Assembly (NCBI GenBank): GCA_019749805.1 | Contig: JAIEPH010000015.1 | Location: forward strand, 1 to 64,000 | Source of the DNA: Mycobacteriaceae bacterium | Lineage (GTDB): Bacteria; Actinomycetota; Actinomycetes; Mycobacteriales; Mycobacteriaceae | Direction: 5' to 3' | DNA length: 64,000 bases | Part shown: positions 17,610 through 25,082 of the stretch, piece after piece | Layout of the letters: each line of letters begins with the position of its first letter | How positions within the stretch are numbered: the stretch's first letter is position 1 | Notes under the pieces: model-generated | What the model saw: the letters and a program-made list of their open reading frames with translations, nothing else | Databases searched by the model: none | What the model was told of the DNA's origin: nothing | Position numbers and translations under genes: made by a program

Positions 17610-18808
17610 TTCGTCGACTCCTTCTCGGGCGACCGAAGGAAGTCGCGCGCGGCCTTGCCGTAGGCGAGCAGCTGCTGACGCGCCGGGAACAGACCCTGGG
17701 GCCGGAAGATCATCAGCGCGACGAGCGCCATCCCGAAGAACAGGTATTTGAGGTCGCCGAGATTGATCCCGAGGAATTCCACGCCCAGTAGGCGGTTCGG
17801 CAGATAGACGATGATGAACGCGCCGAACACCACGCCGAGTTTGTTGCCCTGCCCGCCGAGCACGACCGCACACAGAAACAGCATTGAGTTGATGATGTTG
17901 AACGTCGGCGGTGCGACGTACTGCACTTGGCCGGCGTAGAGCGCTCCGGACAACCCGCCGATCGCCGCGCCGATCACGAACGCCCACAATTTGAACTTGA
18001 ACGTGTTGACGCCCATCACTTCGGCGGCATCCTCGTCCTCGCGCACCGCGATCCACGCGCGCCCCACCCGACTACGTTCGAGGTTGCCGACGAACAGCAG
18101 TATGACGACGATCAAGATCAGGCCAAGCCAAAACCACCAGGTGCCGTAGTTGGCGTCGCCCATTGAATTGCCACTGGAGAACACGCCGTCGGGGACCCGC
18201 TCACTCTCCCCGAACCGCGGATAGGCCACCTCGTTGAGGCCTCGCGGTCCGTTGGTGACGTCGGCGAGATTGTCGGCAAGCAACCGGATGATCTCGCCGA
18301 AACCGAGCGTGACGATGGCGAGATAGTCGCCGCGCAACCGCAGCGTGGGCGTGCCCAGCACGAGCCCGAAAAGTGCGGTGATGGCCATCGCCAGCGGCAC
18401 ACAGGCCAGCCAGGCCCATGCCTCGTTGAACCAGCCCGTCGGCCCCAACTTGTTCCATGGGCTGCTCGGGCTGGTGAGCAGGGCGACCGTGTAGGCGCCG
18501 ACGGCGTAGAACCCGACATAGCCGAGGTCGAGCAGCCCGGCCTGCCCCACCACGACGTTGAGACCGATGGCGATGATGGCGATCATCGCGAACTGCGCCA
18601 TCGTGCCCCCGAAGCTGACATTGGGGGTGTCCAGAAATGCGGGCGGGTACAGCGGCAACAGCGCCAACAGCCCGAATACGACGACACCGAAGGCCCACTT
18701 TTGCACCCGAGACAGCCGGTCCCACCAAGCGCGAAGCGCGTCGCCGGGAGCCAGGAGTCGGGCGGTGCGGCTCATACGCGGCTCACCGTCGGCTTCCTGC
18801 TGACTCAT
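17606..18808 (-). CDS. livM: Branched-chain amino acid ABC transporter permease LivM
   Basis: 400-residue inner-membrane permease with about ten TM segments. It has the LivM core GLNVVVGQAGLLDLGYVGFYAVGAY, RLRGDYLAIVTLGFGEIIRLL, and the EAA-like coupling loop AVREDEDAAEVMGVN. The ORF overlaps livH by 4 bp and livG by 4 bp. Together with LivH it forms the transport channel; the substrate could be Leu/Ile/Val or another small compound, since HAA systems also take amides and urea. Confidence 0.93.
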   Translation of the reverse strand: MSQQEADGEPRMSRTARLLAPGDALRAWWDRLSRVQKWAFGVVVFGLLALLPLYPPAFLDTPNVSFGGTMAQFAMIAIIAIGLNVVVGQAGLLDLGYVGFYAVGAYTVALLTSPSSPWNKLGPTGWFNEAWAWLACVPLAMAITALFGLVLGTPTLRLRGDYLAIVTLGFGEIIRLLADNLADVTNGPRGLNEVAYPRFGESERVPDGVFSSGNSMGDANYGTWWFWLGLILIVVILLFVGNLERSRVGRAWIAVREDEDAAEVMGVNTFKFKLWAFVIGAAIGGLSGALYAGQVQYVAPPTFNIINSMLFLCAVVLGGQGNKLGVVFGAFIIVYLPNRLLGVEFLGINLGDLKYLFFGMALVALMIFRPQGLFPARQQLLAYGKAARDFLRSPEKESTK

Positions 18809-19851
18809 GCGCGTGCCTTCCCGAGACTCTCACCGAGTATCCCGGTCGGCCGGAACAGCAGGACAAGCACCAACAGAACGAATGCGACCACGTCGCGCCA
18901 CTGCGTGCCGAACACCGCCTGCCCGTAGTTCTCCATGACGCCGAGCAGCAGACCACCGAGCAATGCGCCACGCAGATTGCCGATACCGCCGAGGACCGCG
19001 GCCGAGAAAGCCTTGATCCCCAACAAGAAACCGCCCGAATAGATGATGCCCTGCGGGACCTTGAGCGTGTAGAGCAACGCCGCGGCGCCGGCCAGCAACC
19101 CGCCGATCAGAAACGTCGTCACGATGATGCGTTCTCGGGAGACGCCCATCAGCGTTGCGGTGTCGGGGTCTTGGGCAACAGCGCGGATCCCGCGGCCGAA
19201 CTTCGTTCGATTGATCGCCGCGTCGGCCATCAGGGCGAAGACCAGCGCGGCCACGATGATGATCAAGGTGACGTTGGAGACCGCGGCTCCGAACACCGTG
19301 AACTGCGTCTCGGGCGAAATCAACCTGATCGGCTGTTGTGCGTTGGAACCGCCGTACCCGTCGATGATCTGAGGCAGGATGAAGTGCACGAATTCCTGCA
19401 GTACAAAAGACATTCCGATGGCCGTGATGAGGAACGACAACCTGCCGGCGTTGCGGCGCCGCAGCGGCCGATACGCCACCGCTTCCAGCCCGACCGCGGT
19501 GGTACCCGATACGAGCATCGCGAACAGCATGGCTATGCCCAGGTACACCACCGTCAGCCCGATACCCACGCTGTAGGTGTTTCCGCTCGGGGTGAAGCCC
19601 AAGATCATGTCGAGGCAGAAGTACGCACCGAACATCCCGAACATGAAAACCTCGGAATGTGCGAAGTTGATCAACTTCAGCACTCCGTAGACCAGCGTGT
19701 AACCGACCGCCACCAATGCATAGATCGCGCCCCACGAGAGGCCGTCAATCGTCAACTGCCAGAAGCCGTCTCGCAGGCCGTCGAGGTTGAAGTTGATGTT
19801 CGCGGCCAGGCACGCGTGCTGAGCGCCAGCATCTACGCACTGGTCAATCAT
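18805..19851 (-). CDS. livH: Branched-chain amino acid ABC transporter permease LivH
   Basis: 348-residue permease with eight or nine hydrophobic segments, the LivH signature LSWGAIYALVAVGYTLVYGVLKLINFAHSE and coupling loop AVAQDPDTATLMGVSRERI. The N-terminal 20 residues (two Cys) are unusual for the family and may be a non-conserved lead. A ribosome site GGAGGAG lies about 10 nt before ATG 19851. A strong hairpin separates it from the substrate-binding protein gene. Confidence 0.92.
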   Translation of the reverse strand: MIDQCVDAGAQHACLAANINFNLDGLRDGFWQLTIDGLSWGAIYALVAVGYTLVYGVLKLINFAHSEVFMFGMFGAYFCLDMILGFTPSGNTYSVGIGLTVVYLGIAMLFAMLVSGTTAVGLEAVAYRPLRRRNAGRLSFLITAIGMSFVLQEFVHFILPQIIDGYGGSNAQQPIRLISPETQFTVFGAAVSNVTLIIIVAALVFALMADAAINRTKFGRGIRAVAQDPDTATLMGVSRERIIVTTFLIGGLLAGAAALLYTLKVPQGIIYSGGFLLGIKAFSAAVLGGIGNLRGALLGGLLLGVMENYGQAVFGTQWRDVVAFVLLVLVLLFRPTGILGESLGKARA

Positions 19852-19887
19852 CCGAGGGCGGCTCCTCCTGAAAAGAACTCTGGATAA

Positions 19888-19927
19888 CGAGAACGCGTCC
19901 GAGCCATGAGGTCTCGGACGCGTCTCG
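19888..19927 (-). terminator. Intra-operon hairpin between the SBP gene and livH
   Basis: Perfect 11-bp stem (ACGCGTCCGAG at 19893-19903 with CTCGGACGCGT at 19913-19923, 9-nt loop), extended by CGAG/CTCG across a one-base bulge. On the minus strand it is followed by a weak T-rich stretch. It sits just after the SBP stop codon and would cause partial termination or protect the SBP mRNA end, giving more binding protein than permease. Confidence 0.7.
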
Positions 19928-19936
19928 ACCAGCTTC

Positions 19937-21154
19937 CTACTGGACCTTGTACATCCAGATCAACGTGGTGGTCAGTTCACCGGTGGGACCCCACTGGTAC
20001 TTGCGGCCGACGCCCTGACCGTCGTAGGTACGCACGAACTCCAGCAGGTCGGGTCGGGTGATCTTGCCGGAGTCGATGCCCTTCAGCAAGATCGCGCCGA
20101 GATCGTAACCCTCGACACTGTAGGTACCGGGCTCCTGGTTGAACGCCTTCTTGTACTCCTCGGCGAAAGTGCCGGTGGCAGGGCCGCACGGGCAGGACAG
20201 GACGGCGTCCTTGGACGACTCCCCCGCCTGCTTGACGAACTCAGGGTCCTTGGCGCCGTCGCCAGTCACGAAGGTGCCCTCGAAGCCGCCGTCCTTGAGC
20301 TGCTGAACGAGCGGGGCGGCCTCGGCGTAGTACCCGCTGAAGAACACCCCGTCCGGAGACGCGCCCTTGATCTGAGTCACCGCGGCCGAGAAGTCCTTGT
20401 CGCCCTTCTTCACGGAGATGTTGCACGAGGAGTCCGCGACCGGGCCCAACGTTTCCCTGATGGCCTGGGCCAAGCCCAGCCCGTAGTCGGTGCTGTCGTC
20501 GACCACACAGACCTTCTGGAATCCGAGCGCGTTCTTCATGTAATTGGCGACCGACGGCCCTTGCACGCCGTCATTGGCCAGACCGCGGAAGAAGGTCTTC
20601 CATCCCTTCTCCGAGAGCGTGACGTTGGTGGCCGACGCGGTGGCGGCGACGAGGCCGGCTTGGTTGAACACGTCGCCGGTGGCGTTGGTCTCGCCGGAGA
20701 AAGCCGGTCCGATCAGGCCGATGGTGAAGGCGTCGTTGATGATCTGCGGTGCGACCTGGGTGGCCTTCTGCGGATCACCTTCGGTGTCGAATGTCTTCAA
20801 CTGCACCTGGCAGCCCTTGTTGGCGGCGTTGTGCTGGTCGACGGCGAGCTGGATGCCGTTCTTGATGTTGATGCCCAGCGCGGCGTCGGGCCCGTTCAGC
20901 GCGCCAGCCATGGCCAGTGACACCGGCGGGCATTGTGCGTTGCCGTCACCGGCGGGATCAAGCGGCGTCACACCTTCGGGTGGCTTGACCTCAGTGCCGG
21001 TTTCGTCGATCTGGACCTGTTCGACGATCTGCAGGTCGCTGGGTGCCGCGCCGTCCTCGCTCGGCTCGGATTGTTGTTGGCAGCCGGCTATGCCGAGCAC
21101 GACCAAACTTGCGCTACCGATAGCAAATGCTTTCCGTGCCACGCGACCGCGCAC
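19937..21154 (-). CDS. ABC transporter substrate-binding lipoprotein (branched-chain amino acid type)
   Basis: 405-residue type I periplasmic-binding protein: signal peptide plus lipobox VLGIAGC, an acidic linker, then a two-lobed domain with PVSLAMAGALNGPDAALG, the mid-domain IGLIGPAFSGETNATGDVFN and GVFFSGYYAEAAPLVQQL. Four to five cysteines (QCPP, KGCQ, SSCN, SCPCG) suggest disulfides. GTG 21154 has a good ribosome site (GGAGGTGAG). First gene of the liv operon; its promoter must lie in 21155-21352, where I recognise no clear boxes. Confidence 0.92.
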   Translation of the reverse strand: MRGRVARKAFAIGSASLVVLGIAGCQQQSEPSEDGAAPSDLQIVEQVQIDETGTEVKPPEGVTPLDPAGDGNAQCPPVSLAMAGALNGPDAALGINIKNGIQLAVDQHNAANKGCQVQLKTFDTEGDPQKATQVAPQIINDAFTIGLIGPAFSGETNATGDVFNQAGLVAATASATNVTLSEKGWKTFFRGLANDGVQGPSVANYMKNALGFQKVCVVDDSTDYGLGLAQAIRETLGPVADSSCNISVKKGDKDFSAAVTQIKGASPDGVFFSGYYAEAAPLVQQLKDGGFEGTFVTGDGAKDPEFVKQAGESSKDAVLSCPCGPATGTFAEEYKKAFNQEPGTYSVEGYDLGAILLKGIDSGKITRPDLLEFVRTYDGQGVGRKYQWGPTGELTTTLIWMYKVQ

Positions 21155-21352
21155 GCCTCACCTCCGGGTCAATGATTTCGTCGGCATCAGCGGCCCTGCC
21201 CAGGTCGGCGTGGTCGGCGATGCTTCGGGACGACCATAGCCAACACATGGCGGCAGTGCGTGATGTTGACGAATGGACCGTATCTATCTGGTGGTCGACG
21301 GGCCAAACTGCGGGGTCGGAAACGAATAATTAACGGTTGGCCGGGGTAATCG

Positions 21353-21985
21353 CTAGTTCGACGGGGACGCGTCGGTGGGCGTGTCGAGGGTTTCCAGCAC
21401 GACCTCAGCGACGCGTTTCATCGTGGTACGGCGATCCATCGCCGCGCGCTGAATCCATTTGAACGCCTCAGGTTCGGTCATTCCCTGGTTGGCTTGCAGC
21501 AAACCCTTCGCCCGCTCGACCAGTTTTCGTGTCTCCAACCGATCCGACAGTTCTGCGACTTCATGCTCCAGCGCGGCGATTTCACTGAATCGACTCACCG
21601 CCACCTCGATGGCCGGAATGAGGTCGTTGATGTTGAAAGGCTTGACCAGATACGCCATGGCGCCGGCGTCGCGGGCCCGCTCGACCAGCTCGCGCTGACT
21701 GAACGCGGTGAGAATGACGATCGGAGCGATCCGCTTGCCCGCGATCTCCGATGCGGCATCGATACCGTCGCGACGAGGCATCTTCACGTCCATGATCACC
21801 AGGTCGGGTTTCAGGCTCTCGGCCAGGTCGACGGCCTCCTGCCCGTCGCCGGCCTCGCCGACGATTTCGTAACCCTCTTCGCGCAGCATCTCGGCCAGGT
21901 CCATCCGGATGAGCGCTTCGTCTTCGGCGACGAGAACGCGTCGTGGTTTCCCGTTGCCGGTCGGTGACTCAGGAGGAACTGCCAT
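21353..21985 (-). CDS. pdtaR: Response regulator with ANTAR RNA-binding domain
   Basis: Two-component regulator acting by antitermination. Receiver domain with phospho-acceptor Asp in LVIMDVKMP (about 70), acidic pair AEDEALIR and Lys in YLVKPF. The C-terminal ANTAR domain has the conserved Ala/Trp helix region (VERAKGLLQANQGMTEPEAFKWIQRAAMD). Ortholog of Rv1626 (PdtaR), partner of the PdtaS kinase, which is not in this window. ATG 21985 gives 210 residues, close to the 205 of Rv1626; ATG 21994 is the alternative. Confidence 0.95.
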   Translation of the reverse strand: MAVPPESPTGNGKPRRVLVAEDEALIRMDLAEMLREEGYEIVGEAGDGQEAVDLAESLKPDLVIMDVKMPRRDGIDAASEIAGKRIAPIVILTAFSQRELVERARDAGAMAYLVKPFNINDLIPAIEVAVSRFSEIAALEHEVAELSDRLETRKLVERAKGLLQANQGMTEPEAFKWIQRAAMDRRTTMKRVAEVVLETLDTPTDASPSN

Positions 21986-22037
21986 GGGAGACATTGTGGC
22001 GGTAGCGGCCGAGATCAGCGACCTCGGGGCCATCCTC

Positions 22038-22043
22038 TATGGT
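22038..22043 (+). promoter_or_regulatory. -10 box of the tRNA gene
   Basis: TATGGT lies 30 nt before the mature tRNA 5-prime end. No -35 was found. Confidence 0.4.
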
Positions 22044-22073
22044 GGAAGGCCGCTGCGTTGCCGACGCGCGAAC

Positions 22074-22147
22074 GCCCTCGTATCCCAATTGGCAGAGGAA
22101 ACGGATTCAAAACCCGTCCAGTGTGAGTTCGAGTCTCACCGAGGGCA
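22074..22147 (+). tRNA. tRNA with anticodon CAA (Leu), short variable arm
   Basis: Cloverleaf: acceptor GCCCTCG/CGAGGGC with discriminator A; D arm with the GG pair (AATTGGCA); anticodon loop TTCAAAA giving anticodon CAA (reads UUG, leucine); T arm GTGAG/CTCAC with loop TTCGAGT. The anticodon stem ACGGA/CCCGT has an A-C mismatch next to the loop. 3-prime CCA is not encoded. The variable region is only about 5 nt, whereas leucine tRNAs normally have a long class II arm, so the amino acid identity deserves checking. Confidence 0.88.
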
Positions 22148-22201
22148 CCCAGCACATCCCCACCCGCTCGGAATCGCAGGCCAGTCGCCGTATTTGCGCA
22201 G

Positions 22202-22237
22202 ACCTGCTGCGGACCACATATGTGATCCGCAGCAGGT
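22202..22237. repeat. 36-bp near-perfect palindrome
   Basis: Arms ACCTGCTGCGGA (22202-22213) and TCCGCAGCAGGT (22226-22237) enclose the palindrome ACATATGT; all 18 pairs match except one. It lies between the tRNA and a convergent gene, so it could be a bidirectional terminator, although neither strand has a long T run afterwards. A protein-binding site is the alternative. Confidence 0.8.
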
Positions 22238-22247
22238 ACCCCTCGTT

Positions 22248-22508
22248 CTATGCTGCGATGAAGGGTTCTGAGACGAGCGACACGTTGCGGCTTCCCCCGT
22301 AGCGACCGCCGTCGGCCAAGCCGTCCCAGCTGGGCAGAACCTCCACGCGCAGCATGTCGATTCCTGGCGCCGAAAAGTCTTCGGCGACGTCCACGTCCCT
22401 TAGCGGGAGCAAATTGTTGACGTGCCGATTCCGGATGGCCATAAAGTCCTCGGCAACCTCCGGCGCGAGGTCACATCGCACCAGCCTGCGGTCCCCGACG
22501 CGCCTCAT
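22248..22508 (-). CDS. Orphan 86-residue protein of unknown function
   Basis: Small acidic protein, MRRVGDRRLVRCDLAPEVAE at the start, with DVDVAEDFSAPGIDMLRVEVLPSW in the middle and NVSLVSEPFIAA at the end. No TM segment, signal peptide or known motif. ATG 22508 is supported by a ribosome site (AGGAG, 5 nt spacing); GTG 22514 is less likely. It stands alone between the tRNA and an AT-rich gap and I recognise no counterpart at this place in other mycobacteria, so recent acquisition is possible. Confidence 0.6.
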   Translation of the reverse strand: MRRVGDRRLVRCDLAPEVAEDFMAIRNRHVNNLLPLRDVDVAEDFSAPGIDMLRVEVLPSWDGLADGGRYGGSRNVSLVSEPFIAA

Positions 22509-22728
22509 GACCACTCCTCGTCCTGTCCCGCATCGAGCACTTCACGGGACGCACGGATGAATTTATCGCATCGCTTCGAATCTCGTACGGGATCTTGACC
22601 GATGAGTCGAAATTCTATGGCGCCGTACTGGATACACGCCGCCAGGCGGACGTTCGGTCCAGTTGTGCCACGCGTCAACTATGCAATCTACTGAACATTT
22701 AGCAAAGCATTGAGCCATTAGAAAGGCT

Positions 22729-22857
22729 ATTGGCAAAACTGACAAAACAATGCCAATTGACTGAAAGATTTTGTGATACAACACATTTCGATGGGCGATC
22801 TAGAGCACGCGTTCGGATGTCGGCATTGCCAATTACGATCTTGATAGTCGTTGGCAA
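22729..22857. repeat. Four TTGGCAA-type sites as two inverted pairs
   Basis: ATTGGCA 22729-22735 faces TGCCAAT 22751-22757 (15-bp gap), and TTGCCAA 22826-22832 faces TTGGCAA 22851-22857 (18-bp gap). The centre-to-centre distances, 22 and 25 bp, are about two helix turns. They lie in the divergent region between the orphan gene and the cyclase. Confidence 0.5.
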
Positions 22858-23205
22858 CATAGGTACCCAACTTAATGCAGCCTCACCGCCTTTTCGGCAC
22901 GCCGGGTACCGATAAGCCGACTTATAGGTGTGCATTCCAGTCGCAGTAAAACGCTTCGAGTTCGAAGCCCAAGCAGCGCCGAGCGGCTGCGTCGGCGACG
23001 GATCTCGTAGCCACTTCGCAAGCCGATTCTGCCGCGCACCCCGTGCCGACACTCCCGGAAACGAGTCTGTGCTCGAGCAAACGAATTGCTCGGCCCCCAA
23101 TGGCATGACAAATCTCAGAAGCAACAACAAGAGTCCACAAAACGAACGCGCCGCAACCGCTCTTCGCGCACACCCGAAAACCGCAGGTAGCTGCCACCTC
23201 GGAGC

Positions 23206-23211
23206 TAGGCT
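23206..23211 (+). promoter_or_regulatory. -10 box of the adenylate cyclase gene
   Basis: TAGGCT, 7 nt before GTG 23219; predicts a leaderless mRNA that begins with the start codon. Confidence 0.55.
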
Positions 23212-23218
23212 ATGGGTT

Positions 23219-24514
23219 GTGGCGATGAGAGGCCGGCCGGTGTGCGTGCCCGACGTGGCCGTGGAGCGCCGCGGCCCCGGGCGCACCCGCCTCCTCGCTG
23301 AGCGCGCATCGCGGCACCGGCGCGTGCTAGACGTGACCGCGATGATCAGTGCCGCGATCAGCGCGTTCTTCGGCATCCAGGGATTGTTCATCGGTCAGGA
23401 CTGGTGGGTCACCGCCATCAACCTGGGCAGTGCGGCCGCCTTCGTGATGATCCCGCGATTGTGCGGCATGGGCGAACTCGTCGCTCCCGTGGTGTTTTTC
23501 GTGATCTCGTACTTCACCATCACGGTGCTGTGCGTCTATCTGGGCACGGGTACGGGTCTGCAGTTCTATTTCGTCGTGGCCGCGGCCATCGTGCTGGTGA
23601 TTCTCGGCCCCGACCACATTGCCCTGGCCTCCATACTGGCCGCCATCGGCGCCACGACGGTGGTTCTGCTCGAATTCTTCGTGCCCAACGACACCGGGAC
23701 CCAACCGCCGTGGGCGTTCAAGGTCTCGTTCACGCTGACGGTCATTACGGCGTGGATCCTCGTCGTCGCGACCATCTGGTTCGCGCTGCGCGAGCTCCGC
23801 CGCACCCGAGACGCCATGGAGACGGAGTACGAGCGATCCGAGCAACTGCTGGCCAACATCCTGCCGGCGTCCATCGCCGAGCGGCTCAAGGATCCGTCGC
23901 GAAACATCATCGCCGACAAGTACGACGACGCCTCGATCCTGTTCGCCGACATCGCCGACTACACCAAACGCGCAAGCGACACCACGCCGAGCGACCTCGT
24001 GCGGTTCCTGGACCGCCTCTACACCGACCTCGACCTCCTGGTCGACATGCACGGGCTGGAAAAGGTCAAGACCAGCGGCGACTCGTACATGGTGGTCAGC
24101 GGAGTGCCCGACCCGCGGCCTGATCACATTGAGGCATTGGCATGCCTGGCATTGGACATGGCCGAGGCCGTCGCCGATCTCAAAGACCCGAACGGACGCG
24201 CGGTGCCGCTACGAATCGGCCTGGCGGCCGGACCGGTGGTGGCTGGTGTCGTCGGTGCGCGCAAGTTCTTCTACGACGTCTGGGGCGACGCCGTGAACGT
24301 CGCGTCGCGCATGGAAACGACCGATGTCGCGGGCCGGATCCAAGTGCCGCACGACGTGTACGAACGCCTGAACCACGCATTCGTCCTTGAAGAGCGCGGT
24401 GGGGTCGACATCAAGGGCAAGGGCGTCATGCACACCTGGTACCTGGTCGCGCGTCGTGACGACGATGCCGTCCGAAGCGCGGTGGAACAGGGCGCGGCCG
24501 CAGGTCATTCCTAG
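23219..24514 (+). CDS. cya: Class III membrane adenylate cyclase (Rv1625c-type)
   Basis: Makes cAMP from ATP. 431 residues: a basic N terminus, six TM segments (about 35-190), a linker helix (RRTRDAMETEYERSEQLLANILPASIAERL), then one cyclase homology domain. Catalytic residues are all present: metal-binding Asp in ILFADI (about 244) and in SGDSY (about 288), purine-specifying Lys in LEKVKTSGD and Asp in FFYDVWGD, and Asn/Arg in NVASR. It should work as a homodimer with two active sites, as Rv1625c does. The GTG start follows the -10 box by 7 nt; the frame extends upstream but without family sequence. Confidence 0.95.
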   Translation: MAMRGRPVCVPDVAVERRGPGRTRLLAERASRHRRVLDVTAMISAAISAFFGIQGLFIGQDWWVTAINLGSAAAFVMIPRLCGMGELVAPVVFFVISYFTITVLCVYLGTGTGLQFYFVVAAAIVLVILGPDHIALASILAAIGATTVVLLEFFVPNDTGTQPPWAFKVSFTLTVITAWILVVATIWFALRELRRTRDAMETEYERSEQLLANILPASIAERLKDPSRNIIADKYDDASILFADIADYTKRASDTTPSDLVRFLDRLYTDLDLLVDMHGLEKVKTSGDSYMVVSGVPDPRPDHIEALACLALDMAEAVADLKDPNGRAVPLRIGLAAGPVVAGVVGARKFFYDVWGDAVNVASRMETTDVAGRIQVPHDVYERLNHAFVLEERGGVDIKGKGVMHTWYLVARRDDDAVRSAVEQGAAAGHS

Positions 24515-24538
24515 GCTGAGCGCGGGGCGCCCGTGGGT

Positions 24539-25027
24539 CTAGACCTTGCGGTTCTCCGACTTGATGAGCCATGCCAGCTTCTCCAGACCATCGATGAGCT
24601 GGTGCAGGATGTCGGCGGTGCTGGGATCCTCGGCATCCACCGCGTCATGCACACTGCGCAGGGTGTCGACGGCCGCGTAGATGCGATCGGCGATCAGGTC
24701 GACGACCTCGTCGGTGCTGTGTTCGTACGGCGGGAACTGCGGCAGCGTGGTGTCCGCGGTGACGGTATCCGAGCGTCCGTCCGGCACAGCCCACAGCGCC
24801 CGCATTCGCTCGGCCACGGTGTCGCTGGCCTCGCGCGCGAAGTCAACGACCTCGTCGAGCTGCAGGTGGAGGTCGCGGAAGTTGGTACCGACGACGTTCC
24901 AATGCGCCTGCTTGCCCTGCAGGTGCAGTTCGATGAGATCGACCAGGACCCGCTGGAGGTTCTTGCTCAGCTCCGCCGATGCCTGGAATCCGTGTACGTC
25001 TGTGTCAGTGCGTCGTCTTGTACCCAT
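24539..25027 (-). CDS. dps: Dps-family ferritin (Dps2-like)
   Basis: 162-residue DNA-binding protein from starved cells; 12-mers of this family oxidise Fe(II) with peroxide and store the iron, protecting DNA. The ferroxidase-site residues are visible: His in GKQAHWNVVGTNF, then Asp/Glu in LHLQLDEVVDFARE. The short basic N terminus (MGTRRRTDTD) and C-terminal GLEKLAWLIKSENRKV closely resemble the second Dps of M. smegmatis. ATG 25027 was chosen; upstream in-frame starts lie outside the conserved region. A Fur-type palindrome precedes it. Confidence 0.93.
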   Translation of the reverse strand: MGTRRRTDTDVHGFQASAELSKNLQRVLVDLIELHLQGKQAHWNVVGTNFRDLHLQLDEVVDFAREASDTVAERMRALWAVPDGRSDTVTADTTLPQFPPYEHSTDEVVDLIADRIYAAVDTLRSVHDAVDAEDPSTADILHQLIDGLEKLAWLIKSENRKV

Positions 25028-25049
25028 GCTCTGGTCAACGTCCACCAAA

Positions 25050-25064
25050 CTGGAATAATTCCAG
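25050..25064. promoter_or_regulatory. Fur-family 7-1-7 palindrome upstream of dps
   Basis: CTGGAATAATTCCAG is a perfect 7-1-7 inverted repeat, 22 nt before the dps ATG and inside the 55-bp gap after the DUF2339 gene. The half-site ATTCCAG recalls the AT-rich FurA operator upstream of mycobacterial furA. Regulation by a peroxide- or iron-sensing Fur homolog is an inference. Confidence 0.6.
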
Positions 25065-25082
25065 ATTATGCTGTTACTACTC

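Larger units (their letters stand above)
22509..23218. other. 710-bp gap, partly AT-rich, without a convincing gene
   Basis: Between the orphan gene and the cyclase. About 22540-22920 is clearly richer in A/T than the rest of the window (many runs such as AGATTTTGTGATACAACAC); 22930-23200 returns towards normal. Short open frames here have poor codon usage and no ribosome sites. It contains repeated TTGGCAA sites and, at the right end, the cyclase -10 box. It may hold an unrecognised small RNA or the remains of an insertion. Confidence 0.6.

Noticed and set aside
18605..19887. Long plus-strand frame over livM/livH
   Set aside because: His/Arg/Gln/Glu-rich translation is the typical antisense image of membrane genes; the liv genes on the minus strand explain the region.
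22928..23218. N-terminal extension of the cyclase upstream of GTG 23219
   Set aside because: No similarity to Rv1625c in this part; a -10 box lies within it 7 nt before GTG 23219.
22699..23391. Long minus-strand frame opposite the cyclase start
   Set aside because: Arg/Ser/Thr-rich composition typical of an antisense shadow in GC-rich DNA, no ribosome site, and it covers the AT-rich gap as well as cya.
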